64,000 bases of DNA from Adlercreutzia faecimuris (GTDB lineage Bacteria > Actinomycetota > Coriobacteriia > Coriobacteriales > Eggerthellaceae), in the NCBI RefSeq assembly GCF_022669055.1, contig NZ_JAJMLW010000002.1, positions 554,101 through 618,100 on the forward strand. The letters run 5' to 3'. A program made the translations under genes and the position numbers. The stretch's first letter is position 1, and every line of letters starts with the position of its first letter. This document shows positions 16,141-27,397 of this stretch, one piece after another. Below the pieces are notes generated by a model. The model worked only from the letters and a program-made list of their open reading frames with translations, did not search any database and had not been told where the DNA came from.

Positions 16141-17793
16141 CTACGCCCAGCTCCACTTGTCGACGTTGTTCACGAGCGACCAGCCGTGCCCGTGGGGGTG
16201 CGGCTTCTGGGCGGCCACGCGCAGGCCCTCGCGCGCGAGGTAGAGGTGGTCGACGTTGGCGAGCCACACCCACGTGGCCGCGCCCTGGGGCGCGACGCCC
16301 GTATTCGTGGCCGGATCCCACTGGGCCTGCTGGTAGAGCGGGTAGGACGCCTCGACGGTCGGCTGGGCCTGGGCCGCGGTGAGCGCCGCGTCCACCTCGG
16401 GGCTGGCGTAGAGCGCGTAGTTGCCCCAACCCTGCGAGTAGGTGAGCTCGAAGAGCTCCACCGGCGAGTTCGACCCCCAGCCCCACAGCACCGGGTCGGC
16501 GTACTGGCGCAGGTAGATGTCATCCCAGCTGGCGCCGCGCGGGCTCACGGCGACGCCCAGGGCCGCGCACTGGTCGGCGAAGTCGTAGGCGAGCGCCTGG
16601 CGCGCCGAGTCGCCGGCGGGGTACCACAGGTCGAAGGCGCAGCGCACCCCGTCGCGGGCGCGCACGCCGTCGGCGCCCGCGGCCCAGCCGGCCCCGTCCA
16701 GAAGCGCCCGGGCGGCGTCGGCGTCGTAGTCGACCCGCATGGCCTCGCTCGCCCAGGGCATCCCGTCGCCCACGCTGTAGGCGGGGGTGCCGTAGCCGTC
16801 CAGCACGTGCTCGATCATGCGGTCGCGGTCGATGCCGCAGTTGAGCGCGCGGCGCACGGCCACGTCGCTCGTCACGGCGTTGCCCGCCTCGTAGGCCATG
16901 TCGCCCTCGACCACCACCGGGCCGTGGTCGGGGCCCACGCTCGGCAGCGAGATGCCGCGGGAGTCGACGGTGCCGCAGACGAGCAGGTCGTAGCCCGCCG
17001 GCGTGCTCGGCGCCAGCGCGGGCGAGGTGTAGGCCACGTCCGCCAGGCCCGACTGGGCGGCCGCCAGCGACGCGTCCTCCTCCATGAACAGGACGACCAC
17101 CCGCTCGATCTGGGGCGCGTCGCCGTAGTAGCCGGGGTTCGCCCGCAGGATGGCCTGCTGGCCGCGATCCCACTGCTCGAGCACGTAGCGGCCGCTGCCG
17201 ACGGGGTGCGTCCCGTAGTCGGGCCCGTAGGCATGCTCGGGGACGATGCCCACCACGGCCAGCGTGTAGAGCAGCGCGTTGTTGGGCCGCGCCATGCGCA
17301 GCTCCACGGTCACGTCGTCGAGGGCGACCGCCTCGCGTACCATCGAGAGATCTGCCTGGGATCCCGCGCCGTTCACGATGCCGTTCACGGTGAAGGCCAC
17401 GTCGGAGGCCGTGAGCGGCTCGCCGTCGGTGAAGCGCACGTCGTCGCGGATGGTGAACGTCCAGGTCATGCCGTCGTCCGAGCAGCCGTAGGCGGTGGCG
17501 AGGTCGTTCACGAACGCCAGGTCGTCGTCGGTGGCGATGAGCGTGGACTGGATGAGGGGCTCGTGGACGTGCTCGCCGGCGCCCCAGCCCGCCAGCGGGT
17601 CGAAGCCGGCCGCCGGCTCGGATCCCGGCGTCATGGTGACGACCACCTGGCTGGGCTCCGGGCCGTCCGCCGGGGCATCGCCGCCGGCGCGGGGCTCCTC
17701 GGCGGAGCAGGCGGCCATGACGCCGCCGAGCGACAGGGCGCCGGCCGCGCAGCCGGCCAGCTTGACGAATCCTCTTCTCGACAGGGGGGCCAC
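16141..17793 (-). CDS. ABC importer substrate-binding lipoprotein (SBP family 5, NikA-like)
   Basis: 550 residues. The N-terminus carries a twin-arginine motif (SRRGFVKLAG) and a lipobox ending in VMAAC (Cys about 29), so it is probably exported folded by Tat and lipid-anchored. Family features include FTIRDDVRFTDGEPLTASDV and GSGRYVLEQWDRGQQ. The family binds peptides or nickel chelates. GTG 17793 has GAGAGGAG upstream. First gene of a five-gene operon; two NikR-like operators lie 40-120 bases upstream, which favours nickel as substrate. Confidence 0.88.
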   Translation of the reverse strand: MAPLSRRGFVKLAGCAAGALSLGGVMAACSAEEPRAGGDAPADGPEPSQVVVTMTPGSEPAAGFDPLAGWGAGEHVHEPLIQSTLIATDDDLAFVNDLATAYGCSDDGMTWTFTIRDDVRFTDGEPLTASDVAFTVNGIVNGAGSQADLSMVREAVALDDVTVELRMARPNNALLYTLAVVGIVPEHAYGPDYGTHPVGSGRYVLEQWDRGQQAILRANPGYYGDAPQIERVVVLFMEEDASLAAAQSGLADVAYTSPALAPSTPAGYDLLVCGTVDSRGISLPSVGPDHGPVVVEGDMAYEAGNAVTSDVAVRRALNCGIDRDRMIEHVLDGYGTPAYSVGDGMPWASEAMRVDYDADAARALLDGAGWAAGADGVRARDGVRCAFDLWYPAGDSARQALAYDFADQCAALGVAVSPRGASWDDIYLRQYADPVLWGWGSNSPVELFELTYSQGWGNYALYASPEVDAALTAAQAQPTVEASYPLYQQAQWDPATNTGVAPQGAATWVWLANVDHLYLAREGLRVAAQKPHPHGHGWSLVNNVDKWSWA

Positions 17794-17831
17794 GGCAAGG
17801 CTCCTCTCCCGCCACGGCGTCGACGCCGGAC

Positions 17832-17858
17832 GTGTTACGAATTGAAATTGCGTAACAC
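17832..17858. promoter_or_regulatory. NikR-like operator 1
   Basis: Perfect palindrome GTGTTAC - 13 bases - GTAACAC about 40 bases before the substrate-binding protein start. The form matches, from memory, the NikR operator described for Desulfovibrio. A TATCCT box next to it may be the -10, so bound repressor would block transcription. Confidence 0.7.
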
Positions 17859-17883
17859 AGGATACCAGGGATGGGCGCGGGCG

Positions 17884-17910
17884 GTGTTACGAATACGAAA
17901 GACGTAACTT
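17884..17910. promoter_or_regulatory. NikR-like operator 2
   Basis: GTGTTAC - 13 bases - GTAACTT, the same arrangement with two mismatches in the right arm. Its centre lies 52 bp (about five helical turns) from operator 1, consistent with cooperative binding on one face. Confidence 0.6.
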
Positions 17911-17952
17911 CCGCCGGCGAGCGGCGAAGTAACGATGACCAAGAAGGTCAAG

Positions 17953-17968
17953 TGTTTCACGTGAAACA
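17953..17968. promoter_or_regulatory. parS centromere site (ParB binding)
   Basis: TGTTTCACGTGAAACA, a perfect 16-bp palindrome identical to the conserved chromosomal parS sequence bound by ParB/Spo0J. It is intergenic, between azlD and the nickel operators. parS sites cluster near oriC, so the window is probably in the origin-proximal part of the chromosome. Confidence 0.93.
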
Positions 17969-17999
17969 TCCGTACGCATGGTGTGTGACAGCGCGGGCG

Positions 18000-18323
18000 C
18001 TAGATGAGCGTGAGCAGGGCGTAGGAGGCGACGCCGGCGACGGCGCTCCAGAGGAGCGACTTCGTCTTGCAGGCCACCGCCACGACGCAGAGCGCCGCGA
18101 CGAGGGGGATCCCCGCGGGCCACAGCCCCGCCGACAGCATCCCCGGCGTCAGCAGGTCGTTGGCCACGAGCGCCGCGAAGGCGGCCGGCGGGATGAACCC
18201 GAGCGCACGGCTGAGCGTCGGCGGCAGCTCGCGCCCCTTCAGCAGGAACAGCGGCAGCACGCGGCACGCGAGCATCGTCAGCCCGCACACCACCAGCACG
18301 ACCCAGAACTCCCCCCAGCTCAT
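18000..18323 (-). CDS. azlD: AzlD-family branched-chain amino acid exporter subunit
   Basis: 107 residues with three to four helices (FWVVLVVCGLTMLACRVLPLFLL; LSRALGFIPPAAFAALVANDLL; AGIPLVAALCVVAVACKTKSLLWSAVAGVASYALLTLI). With AzlC it exports branched-chain amino acids or analogues. The ATG overlaps the azlC stop by four bases (ATGA). The call rests on fold and pairing with AzlC. Confidence 0.88.
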   Translation of the reverse strand: MSWGEFWVVLVVCGLTMLACRVLPLFLLKGRELPPTLSRALGFIPPAAFAALVANDLLTPGMLSAGLWPAGIPLVAALCVVAVACKTKSLLWSAVAGVASYALLTLI

Positions 18324-19120
18324 CGCCGCACGCCCCCCTCGGCGCCCGCGCCGCCGGACGCGCCGTCGCCCGTGCCGGCCACGCCCACGGCGTCCGCCCG
18401 ACGCGCGGCGTCCATCTGGGCCGAGCGCTCCACGATGCGGCGGTCGCGCGCGCTCGCGTAGGCCATGGCACCGGCCACGCCCAGAAGCGCCCCCACCAGG
18501 ATGGCGGGGCCGGTGAGCCCGACGGCCTTGCACGCGTAGACGCCCGCCATCGCCAGCACGATGGCGACGATGTTGGCCGAGGTCATCCGCTGGGTCACCA
18601 GCAGGCAGATGAAGATGGAGGTCATGGCGAAGGCCGCGATGTTGAGCGGGATGCCGATGGCCCCGCCCAGAAGCGCACCCGCCACGTTCGACAGCGCCCA
18701 GGAGCTCTGCGAGAGCAGGTTCACCATGAGCGCGCGGTCGACCGACCAGCCGCCCTCGGCGAACTTGGCGGTGGACACGCCGTAGGACTCGTCGGTCACC
18801 GTGGCCGCGAAGAAGAACGCCAGGCGCTTGGACACCCCCTGGCACTCCGGCGCGAAGGACGCCGAGTAGAGCATCTGGCGCGTGTTCACCAGCGACACGC
18901 TCGCGATGATGGAGGCGAGCGGCGACGCCGCCAGGTACATGTTGGGGATCATGAACTGCCCGGCCCCCGAGTAGAACAGCGCCGACAGCAGGAAGACCTG
19001 CAGCGGGCCGAGGCCGATGGAGTCGCACAGGATGCCGCAGGGTATGCCGATGGCCACGTACCCCAGCATGATGGGCACGGCGGCGTGGAAGGCGTCTCGT
19101 ATGTGCTCGCGGCAAATCAC
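18320..19120 (-). CDS. azlC: AzlC-family branched-chain amino acid exporter subunit
   Basis: 266 residues. The AzlC core is seen in HAAVPIMLGYVAIGIPCGIL, FYSGAGQFMIPNMY and TDESYGVS. About seven to eight helices span residues 15-220; the last 45 residues are a Gly/Ala-rich cytoplasmic tail. The GTG at 19120 lies only about ten bases after a perfect TATAAT (19135-19130, minus strand), so the message is leaderless or nearly so. Confidence 0.9.
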   Translation of the reverse strand: MICREHIRDAFHAAVPIMLGYVAIGIPCGILCDSIGLGPLQVFLLSALFYSGAGQFMIPNMYLAASPLASIIASVSLVNTRQMLYSASFAPECQGVSKRLAFFFAATVTDESYGVSTAKFAEGGWSVDRALMVNLLSQSSWALSNVAGALLGGAIGIPLNIAAFAMTSIFICLLVTQRMTSANIVAIVLAMAGVYACKAVGLTGPAILVGALLGVAGAMAYASARDRRIVERSAQMDAARRADAVGVAGTGDGASGGAGAEGGVRR

Positions 19121-19129
19121 AGCCTGCCC

Positions 19130-19135
19130 ATTATA
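19130..19135 (-). promoter_or_regulatory. -10 box of azlCD
   Basis: Perfect TATAAT on the minus strand within GGTTATAATGGG, placing the start of transcription within a few bases of the azlC GTG. The -35 region is poor. Confidence 0.55.
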
Positions 19136-19186
19136 ACCATTCGCCCCGCAGCGCGCCCGCGATCCGGCCGGCGGCGCGCCCCTCCC

Positions 19187-20230
19187 CTAGTAGTGGATGG
19201 AGTTGGGCACGAAGATGTCCTGGAAGGTGGCCTTGGCGTAGCGGTCGGTCATGCCGGCGACGTAGTCGGTCACGGCGCGCACGTCGTCGCCGTCCGAGAT
19301 GGCGCGGTACTCGGCGGGCACCTCGGCGGGGTGCTCGATGAAGTAGCCGAAGAGCGCCTCGATGAGCCGCGTCGCCTTGTCCACCTCCACCATCACCACC
19401 GGCGCTTGGTAGACATGGGAGAACAGAAACGCCCGCAGCTCCATCATGGCGTCCCACACCGCATCGCTCATGCGGATGTCGTCGCCGGCGGCCGAGGTGC
19501 GCACCATGTCGGTCACGAGGGCCTCGATGCGCGAGGAGTGGTCGGGGCCGAGCACCTCGTGGGTGCTCTGGGGCAGCTCGTCCTCGCGCAGGAGCCCCGC
19601 GCGGATGGCGTCGTCGATGTCGTGGTTGACGTACGCGATGCGGTCGGCCGTCGCCACGATGCGCCCCTCGAGGGTCTCGGCGCGCGTGGGGCCGGTGTGG
19701 CAGAGGATGCCGTCGCGCACCTCGGCGGTGAGGTTGAGGCCCTTCCCGCCGTTCTCGATGAGCTCGACCACGCGCAGGCTCTGCTCGTTGTGGCGGTAGA
19801 GCGCCGCGGCGGCGGGGCTCTCAGGGTCGATGCCGCGCCGGCGCGCCACGCAGCGGGCGAGCGCGTCCTCGCCGGTGTGGCCGAAGGGGGTGTGCCCCAG
19901 GTCGTGGCCGAGCGAGATGGCCTCGGTGAGGTCCTCGTTCAGGCCGAGCGCCCGGGCGATGGTGCGCGCGATCTGGGCCACCTCGAGGGTGTGGGTGAGC
20001 CGCGTGCGGTAGTGGTCGCCCTCGGCGGCCAGGAACACCTGGGTCTTATGGGACAGGCGGCGGAACGACTTCGTGTGCAGGATCTTGTCGCGGTCGCGCT
20101 GGAAGTCGGTGCGCAGGAGGTCGGGGTCGCCCGACCGCTCGCGCCCCTCGCTGTCGCGGGCGAGCGTGGCGTCGGGGGACAGCGCGTCGATCTCGCGCTG
20201 CTCCAGGTCCTCGCGCTGGCAGATGTTCAT
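19187..20230 (-). CDS. dgt: dGTP triphosphohydrolase-like HD protein
   Basis: 347 residues. HD-domain metal ligands are seen in YRTRLTHTLEVAQIAR, GHDLGHTPFGHTGEDAL and ATADRIAYVNHDIDDA; the N-terminus has FQRDRDKILHTKSFRRLSHKTQVF, diagnostic of dNTP triphosphohydrolases. It hydrolyses dGTP (or dNTPs) to the nucleoside and triphosphate, controlling dNTP pools. It is followed in many actinobacteria by dnaG, but here it ends before azlC. It sits 18 bases after mtnA on the same strand. Confidence 0.93.
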   Translation of the reverse strand: MNICQREDLEQREIDALSPDATLARDSEGRERSGDPDLLRTDFQRDRDKILHTKSFRRLSHKTQVFLAAEGDHYRTRLTHTLEVAQIARTIARALGLNEDLTEAISLGHDLGHTPFGHTGEDALARCVARRRGIDPESPAAAALYRHNEQSLRVVELIENGGKGLNLTAEVRDGILCHTGPTRAETLEGRIVATADRIAYVNHDIDDAIRAGLLREDELPQSTHEVLGPDHSSRIEALVTDMVRTSAAGDDIRMSDAVWDAMMELRAFLFSHVYQAPVVMVEVDKATRLIEALFGYFIEHPAEVPAEYRAISDGDDVRAVTDYVAGMTDRYAKATFQDIFVPNSIHY

Positions 20231-20248
20231 GGCGGCGCTCCTCTCGTC

Positions 20249-21319
20249 TCAGGCGCAGGCGCGGGCGATGTCGGCGGGGGCGAAGGCGCCCCGCTCGGTG
20301 ATGATGGCGGTGATGAGGCCGGCCGGGGTCACGTCGAAGGCCGGGTTCCACACGTCCACGCCGGGGATGGGCGCGGGCAGCACCTCGGCCGGGTCGCGCT
20401 CCTCGATGGGGATGGCGGCGCCGTCGGGGACGGCGAGGTCGACGGTGGAGGTGGGCGCGGCCACGTAGAAGGGCACGCCGTAGCGGTCGGCCAGCACGGC
20501 CACGCCGAGGGTGCCGATCTTGTTGGCGGCGTCCCCGTTGGCGGCGACGCGGTCGGCGCCCACCACCACGGCGTCCACCGCGCCCGACGCGAGCAGCGAG
20601 GCAGCCATGTCGTCGCAGATGAGCGTGACGGGCACGCCGGCGCGGGCGAGCTCCCAGGCCGTCAGGCGCGCGCCCTGGCCCACCGGGCGCGTCTCGTCGG
20701 CGAAGACGCGGGCCACGCCTCCCCGCTCGGCGGCGGCGTAGACCACGCCGAGGGCCGTGCCGTAGAAGGCGGTGGCGAGGCTGCCGGCGTTGCAGTGGGT
20801 GAGGATGGTCGCATCGCACGGCAAGAGCGCCGCGCCGTGGGCGCCGAGCGCGCGGTTGGCGGCCTCGTCGGCCGCGGCCAGCTCGACGGCGAGGTCGGCC
20901 AGCGCCTCGGCGACGACGCGGGGCGGCTCTCCGGCGGCGGCGAGGCGGCGCGCCTCGCCGAGGGCGCGGCCCACCGCCCAGGGCAGGTTCACCGCCGTGG
21001 GGCGCGCCTGGGCGATGGCGGCGCCGTCGGCCTCGAGCCCGGCGAGGAAGGCGGCCGCGTCGGCAGGCTCCGGGCCGGCGGCGCGCTCCCAGGCGGCCAG
21101 CGCCACGGCCGCCGCGCCCGCGACGCCGATGGCCGGCGCGCCGCGCACGGCGAGCGCGCGGATGGCGTCGACGGCCGCGCGCCAGTCGCGCAGGCGCACG
21201 GTGCGCTCCTCGGCGGGCAGCAGCCGCTGGTCGAGTAGCACGAGCTCGGGCGCGCCGTCCGCGCCCCGCTCGAGCGCCACCGTCCGCGGCAGTCGCGAGA
21301 CGTCCACCTTGCCTGCCAT
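20249..21319 (-). CDS. mtnA: S-methyl-5-thioribose-1-phosphate isomerase
   Basis: 356 residues. This aldose-ketose isomerase of methionine salvage belongs to the eIF2B-alpha-like family. Diagnostic motifs are RGAPAIGVAGAAAV (about 52), THCNAGSLAT with the catalytic Cys, and VVGADRVAANGDAANKIGT with the catalytic Asp. Start ATG 21319 has AAGGAGG five bases upstream, better than an in-frame GTG/ATG at 21355. Other salvage genes are not in the window. It is probably cotranscribed with dgt. Confidence 0.93.
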   Translation of the reverse strand: MAGKVDVSRLPRTVALERGADGAPELVLLDQRLLPAEERTVRLRDWRAAVDAIRALAVRGAPAIGVAGAAAVALAAWERAAGPEPADAAAFLAGLEADGAAIAQARPTAVNLPWAVGRALGEARRLAAAGEPPRVVAEALADLAVELAAADEAANRALGAHGAALLPCDATILTHCNAGSLATAFYGTALGVVYAAAERGGVARVFADETRPVGQGARLTAWELARAGVPVTLICDDMAASLLASGAVDAVVVGADRVAANGDAANKIGTLGVAVLADRYGVPFYVAAPTSTVDLAVPDGAAIPIEERDPAEVLPAPIPGVDVWNPAFDVTPAGLITAIITERGAFAPADIARACA

Positions 21320-21403
21320 AGGGCCTCCTTCGCTCACCGGGGATCTCGCGCCCATTCTAGCGCAACCGCGGGAAGGCGGCCGGCGCGGGAGGACGTCCTA
21401 CGC

Positions 21404-21434
21404 AAAAGGGCCCCGCGGTCTCCCGCGGGGCCCT
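21404..21434 (-). terminator. Intrinsic terminator of ppdK
   Basis: Minus strand GGGCCCCGCGG-GAGA-CCGCGGGGCCC followed by TTTTG, 22 bases after the ppdK stop. Confidence 0.9.
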
Positions 21435-21455
21435 GGGCGGTCGGCCCTTCTCGCG

Positions 21456-24173
<2,718 letters not shown>

Positions 24174-24281
24174 CTTTTCTCTCCTTCACGCTGTGCACGG
24201 CGGGCCGTGCGGTTACCTGGGTCGCCGGCGCCTGCGGTGAGGAGCCGCGCGAATGCGGAAGCGCACCCGCGCGGGCGGGTG

Positions 24282-25166
24282 CTACTCAATGATATCAGTG
24301 GCGGAGGGGTGGGATCGCTCGTAGTAGCGCAAAATCTCCTGAGCGGTCTCTTCTACGGCGCGTTTCTCCGTGTGGATGACGATGCAGCCCAGCCGGCGCA
24401 TGAGGGCGCGCGCCTTCTCGAGGTCCTCGTAGATGTACTCGGGGTCGGCGTAGCTGGCGGCGACCACCGCGGCGTTGCCGAGGCGGCGCTGGCGGATGTC
24501 GGTGAGCACGTCGGCCGTGGTCATGAGGCCGAACAGCCGCGTGCGGTCGACGTCGTAGATCTCGCGCGGGGGCTCGGTGGACGGGTCGAGCGGGATGTTG
24601 GCCACCTTGTAGCCCTGCTGCGACAGGTAGATGGAAAGCGGCGTCTTGGACGAGCGCGACACGCCGAGGAGCACGATGTCGGCCTCGGTGAGGTCCTGGG
24701 GGTTGCGCCCGTCGTCGTGGGCGATGGTGAACTCGATCGCCTCGATGCGGCGGAAGTAGCCCTCGTTGGCCTCGCGTAGCGAGCCGGCGCGGCTGGTGGG
24801 GCGCATGCCCGACAGCTCGGCGATGGCCTCGACGGCGCCGGTCATGATGTCGACGCCCAGGATGTTGTCGTGCTCGGCGATGTAGGCGGCCGTCTGCTCG
24901 GACATGGAGCGGTCGACCAGGGTGAAGAAGACGAGCAGCCGATCGTCGCCCAGGGTGTGCACGTGGTAGGCCGCGTGCTCCTCCAAGAAGGAGCGTATCT
25001 GGCCGAAGCTCTGCACCTTGGGCAGGACCTCGATCTTGGGGTCGTTCACGCCGAACTGCGCCGCGGCCGCCCGCGCCACCGCCTGGGCGGTGACGCCGAC
25101 GGAGTCGGAGATGACGTGGATGGTGGGCACGCGCGCGGCGCGCTCCTGCGGCGAGTGGTTGTCCAC
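24282..25166 (-). CDS. PPDK regulatory protein (bifunctional kinase/pyrophosphorylase, DUF299)
   Basis: 294 residues. The family uses ADP to phosphorylate a Thr beside the catalytic His of PPDK (off) and phosphate to remove it (on). Seen are HVISDSVGVTAQAVARAAAAQF at the start, the P-loop-like LLGVSRSSKTPLSIYLSQQGYKVANIPL (about 150-175) and the C-terminal YIYEDLEKARALMRRLGCIVIHTEKRAVEE. GTG 25166 has GGAGG five bases upstream, preferred over TTG 25178. Its neighbour ppdK rather than a PEP synthase gene fixes the target. Confidence 0.93.
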   Translation of the reverse strand: MDNHSPQERAARVPTIHVISDSVGVTAQAVARAAAAQFGVNDPKIEVLPKVQSFGQIRSFLEEHAAYHVHTLGDDRLLVFFTLVDRSMSEQTAAYIAEHDNILGVDIMTGAVEAIAELSGMRPTSRAGSLREANEGYFRRIEAIEFTIAHDDGRNPQDLTEADIVLLGVSRSSKTPLSIYLSQQGYKVANIPLDPSTEPPREIYDVDRTRLFGLMTTADVLTDIRQRRLGNAAVVAASYADPEYIYEDLEKARALMRRLGCIVIHTEKRAVEETAQEILRYYERSHPSATDIIE

Positions 25167-25184
25167 GGGATCCTCCAATGGTCA

Positions 25185-25300
25185 GCGGGGAGGGTGGCGC
25201 GGGGTCTCGCGCGCAGTTCCGCAGCGACTGCGACAGCCCGGTGGGCTGTCGCACCAAGCGAGGACTGTTTGAGCACGAGGCCCCGCGCCACCCTCCCCGC
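25185..25300. repeat. Nested palindromic element between glyS and the PPDK regulator gene
   Basis: A perfect 20-bp inverted repeat (25185-25204 and 25281-25300), extendable to about 25 bp with a wobble, encloses a second palindrome with a 10-bp stem GCGACAGCCC-GGT-GGGCTGTCGC (25230-25252). The inner element is flanked by AGTTCCGCA on the left and AGGACTGTTTGAGC on the right. The same flanks and GGT loop occur in the repeat inside trmD. It sits 13 bases after the glyS stop on the minus strand and may also stop transcription, but lacks a T-run. Confidence 0.8.
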
Positions 25301-25312
25301 GGGGCGTGCGAG

Positions 25313-27394
25313 CTACTTCTTGGACATCAGGCCGAAGTCGGCCAGGTTGGCGAAGACGCCGGTGAAGCGGTTGAGCAGGCGCAGGTGGTTGGCGCGCAGG
25401 GCGAGGTCGTCGTCCATGATCATCGTCGCCTCGAAGAAGGCATCGATGGGCGCGCGCAGGGCGGCCAGCTGGGCGAGCGCGGCCGGGTAGTCGTCGGCGG
25501 CGAGCGCCGCGGCCACGGCGGCGTCGGCGGCGTCGACGGCGGCGGCCAGCGCCGCCTCCTCGGCCGAGAACAGCGCCGGGTCGCAGTCGGTGCCGGCGTC
25601 GGCGTCGCGCAGGTTGTTGGCGCGGGCGAAGGCGACGGCCAGGTCCTCGAAGGTCTCGGGCGCGTCGGCGCGGGCGGCCTCGAGGGCGCGCACGCGGGCG
25701 ATGAGCGCCATGGGCTCGGCCACGCCGGTGGCGAGCACCGCGTCGATGGCGTCGGCCGCGGCGCCCTCCTCGCGCAGGAGCACCTTGACGCGGGCGATGA
25801 AGAACTCCACCACCTCGGCGCGCACGGCCGCCTCGTCGAAGGCGATGCCGTCGGCGGCGATGCCGGCCAGGGCGGCGTCGATGGCGTCGAGCAGCGACAC
25901 GGGCAGCCCCGCCTCGAGCATGGCGATGACGCCGATGGCCGCGCGGCGCAGCGCGAACGGGTCGGACGAGCCGGTCGGGGCCTGGCCCACGGCGAACAGG
26001 CCGCAGATGGTGTCGACCTTGTCGGCCATGGCCACCACCTGGCCCACCCGGCTCTCGGGCAGGTCGTCGCCGGCGAAGCGCGGGCGGTAGTGGTCGGCGA
26101 TGGCCTGCGCCACCTGGGGCGTCTCGCCCGCGGCCAGCGCGTAGTAGCGGCCCATGATGCCCTGGACGCTGGTGAACTCCACCACGGCGCCCGTCACCAG
26201 GTCGGCCTTGCACAGGTACGCGGCGCGCTCGGCGTCGGCGGCGTCCTGGCCGGTCAGGCCCGCGTCGACGGCCAGGTGCGCGGCCAGCTTGACCACGCGC
26301 TCGGTCTTGGCCAGCGTCGAGCCCAGCGACTCCTGGAACACCACCTGGCTCAGGCCCTCGACGTAGTCCTCGAGCGGCTTCTTCAGGTCCTCGTCGTAGA
26401 AGAACTTGGCGTCGTAGAGGCGCGGCGCCACGACGCGCTGGTTGCCGTCGATGATGTTGGCCTCGTAGCGCGCATCGCCGTTGCTGGTGATGAGGAACTT
26501 GTTGGCCAGGGTGCCGTCGGCGTTGAACAGCGGGAAGTAGCGCTGGTGCACCAGCATCGCGTCGACGGTGATCTCCTTGGGCACGGCCAGGAACAGCTCG
26601 TCGAACTCGCCCACCATGACCGTGGGGTACTCGACCAGGTTCACGACCTCGCGCATGGTCTTCGCGTGCAGCTCGGCGGTCAGGCCCGACTCCTTTTCGG
26701 CCTTCGCCACCTGCGCGCGGATGAGCTCCTCGCGCTCGGCCTCGCTCGGAACGACGTAGGCGCCGCGCAGCACGTCGATGAGCTCGTCGGCCGACGCCAC
26801 CTTGTGGGGGCCGGGCGCCAGGAAGCGGTGGCCGCGCGTGGTGTCGCCGGCGACGAGGCCCGCGAACTCCACCGGCACCACCTCATCGCCCAGCAGCGCG
26901 AGGAGCCAGCGCACCGGGCGGCTGAACTGCTCGCCGCGGCTGCCCCAGCGCTGGGTCTTGGGCCACGGGATGGCGCGCACGACGTCGGCGAGCAGCTCGG
27001 GCAGCAGCTCGGCCACGTCGCGCGAGGGCGTGCTGACCACGGCGTACACGTACTCGGTGCCGTTCTCGTCGCGGCGCTCGAGCGCGCTCGCGTCGACGCC
27101 CTTGCCGCGGGCGAAGCCCAGCGCGGCCTTGGTCGGGTTGCCGTCGGCGTCGAAGGCGATCTTGGCGGAGGGGCCGCGGAAGCACTCTTCGGTCGCCTCG
27201 GTGCGCTCGGGCACGTCGGCGGCCACCACGATGAGGCGGCGCGGCGTGGAGTAGACCTCGATCTCGCCGTGCGGGATGCCGGCGCCGTCGAGCGCCGCCG
27301 CGGCGATGCCGCCCAGCTTGGCGGTGGCCTCGTGCAGGTCGAACGCGGGAAGCTCCTCGGTGCCTATCTCGAAGGCAAGGGTCTTGGTGCCCAT
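25313..27394 (-). CDS. glyS: Glycyl-tRNA synthetase beta subunit
   Basis: 693 residues, full length. The beta subunit binds tRNA-Gly. Starts MGTKTLAFEIGTEELPAFDL, with the family block RPVRWLLALLGDEVVPVEFAG, HRFLAPG, ADKVDTICGLFAVGQAPTGSSDPFALRRAAIGV, and an anticodon-binding-like C-terminus ending FTGVFANLADFGLMSKK. It begins three bases after glyQ stops. Confidence 0.97.
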   Translation of the reverse strand: MGTKTLAFEIGTEELPAFDLHEATAKLGGIAAAALDGAGIPHGEIEVYSTPRRLIVVAADVPERTEATEECFRGPSAKIAFDADGNPTKAALGFARGKGVDASALERRDENGTEYVYAVVSTPSRDVAELLPELLADVVRAIPWPKTQRWGSRGEQFSRPVRWLLALLGDEVVPVEFAGLVAGDTTRGHRFLAPGPHKVASADELIDVLRGAYVVPSEAEREELIRAQVAKAEKESGLTAELHAKTMREVVNLVEYPTVMVGEFDELFLAVPKEITVDAMLVHQRYFPLFNADGTLANKFLITSNGDARYEANIIDGNQRVVAPRLYDAKFFYDEDLKKPLEDYVEGLSQVVFQESLGSTLAKTERVVKLAAHLAVDAGLTGQDAADAERAAYLCKADLVTGAVVEFTSVQGIMGRYYALAAGETPQVAQAIADHYRPRFAGDDLPESRVGQVVAMADKVDTICGLFAVGQAPTGSSDPFALRRAAIGVIAMLEAGLPVSLLDAIDAALAGIAADGIAFDEAAVRAEVVEFFIARVKVLLREEGAAADAIDAVLATGVAEPMALIARVRALEAARADAPETFEDLAVAFARANNLRDADAGTDCDPALFSAEEAALAAAVDAADAAVAAALAADDYPAALAQLAALRAPIDAFFEATMIMDDDLALRANHLRLLNRFTGVFANLADFGLMSKK

Positions 27395-27397
27395 GGC

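Noticed and set aside
21320..21403. SAM-type riboswitch before mtnA
   Set aside because: The upstream stretch is short, has a plain Shine-Dalgarno, and no SAM aptamer features are visible.
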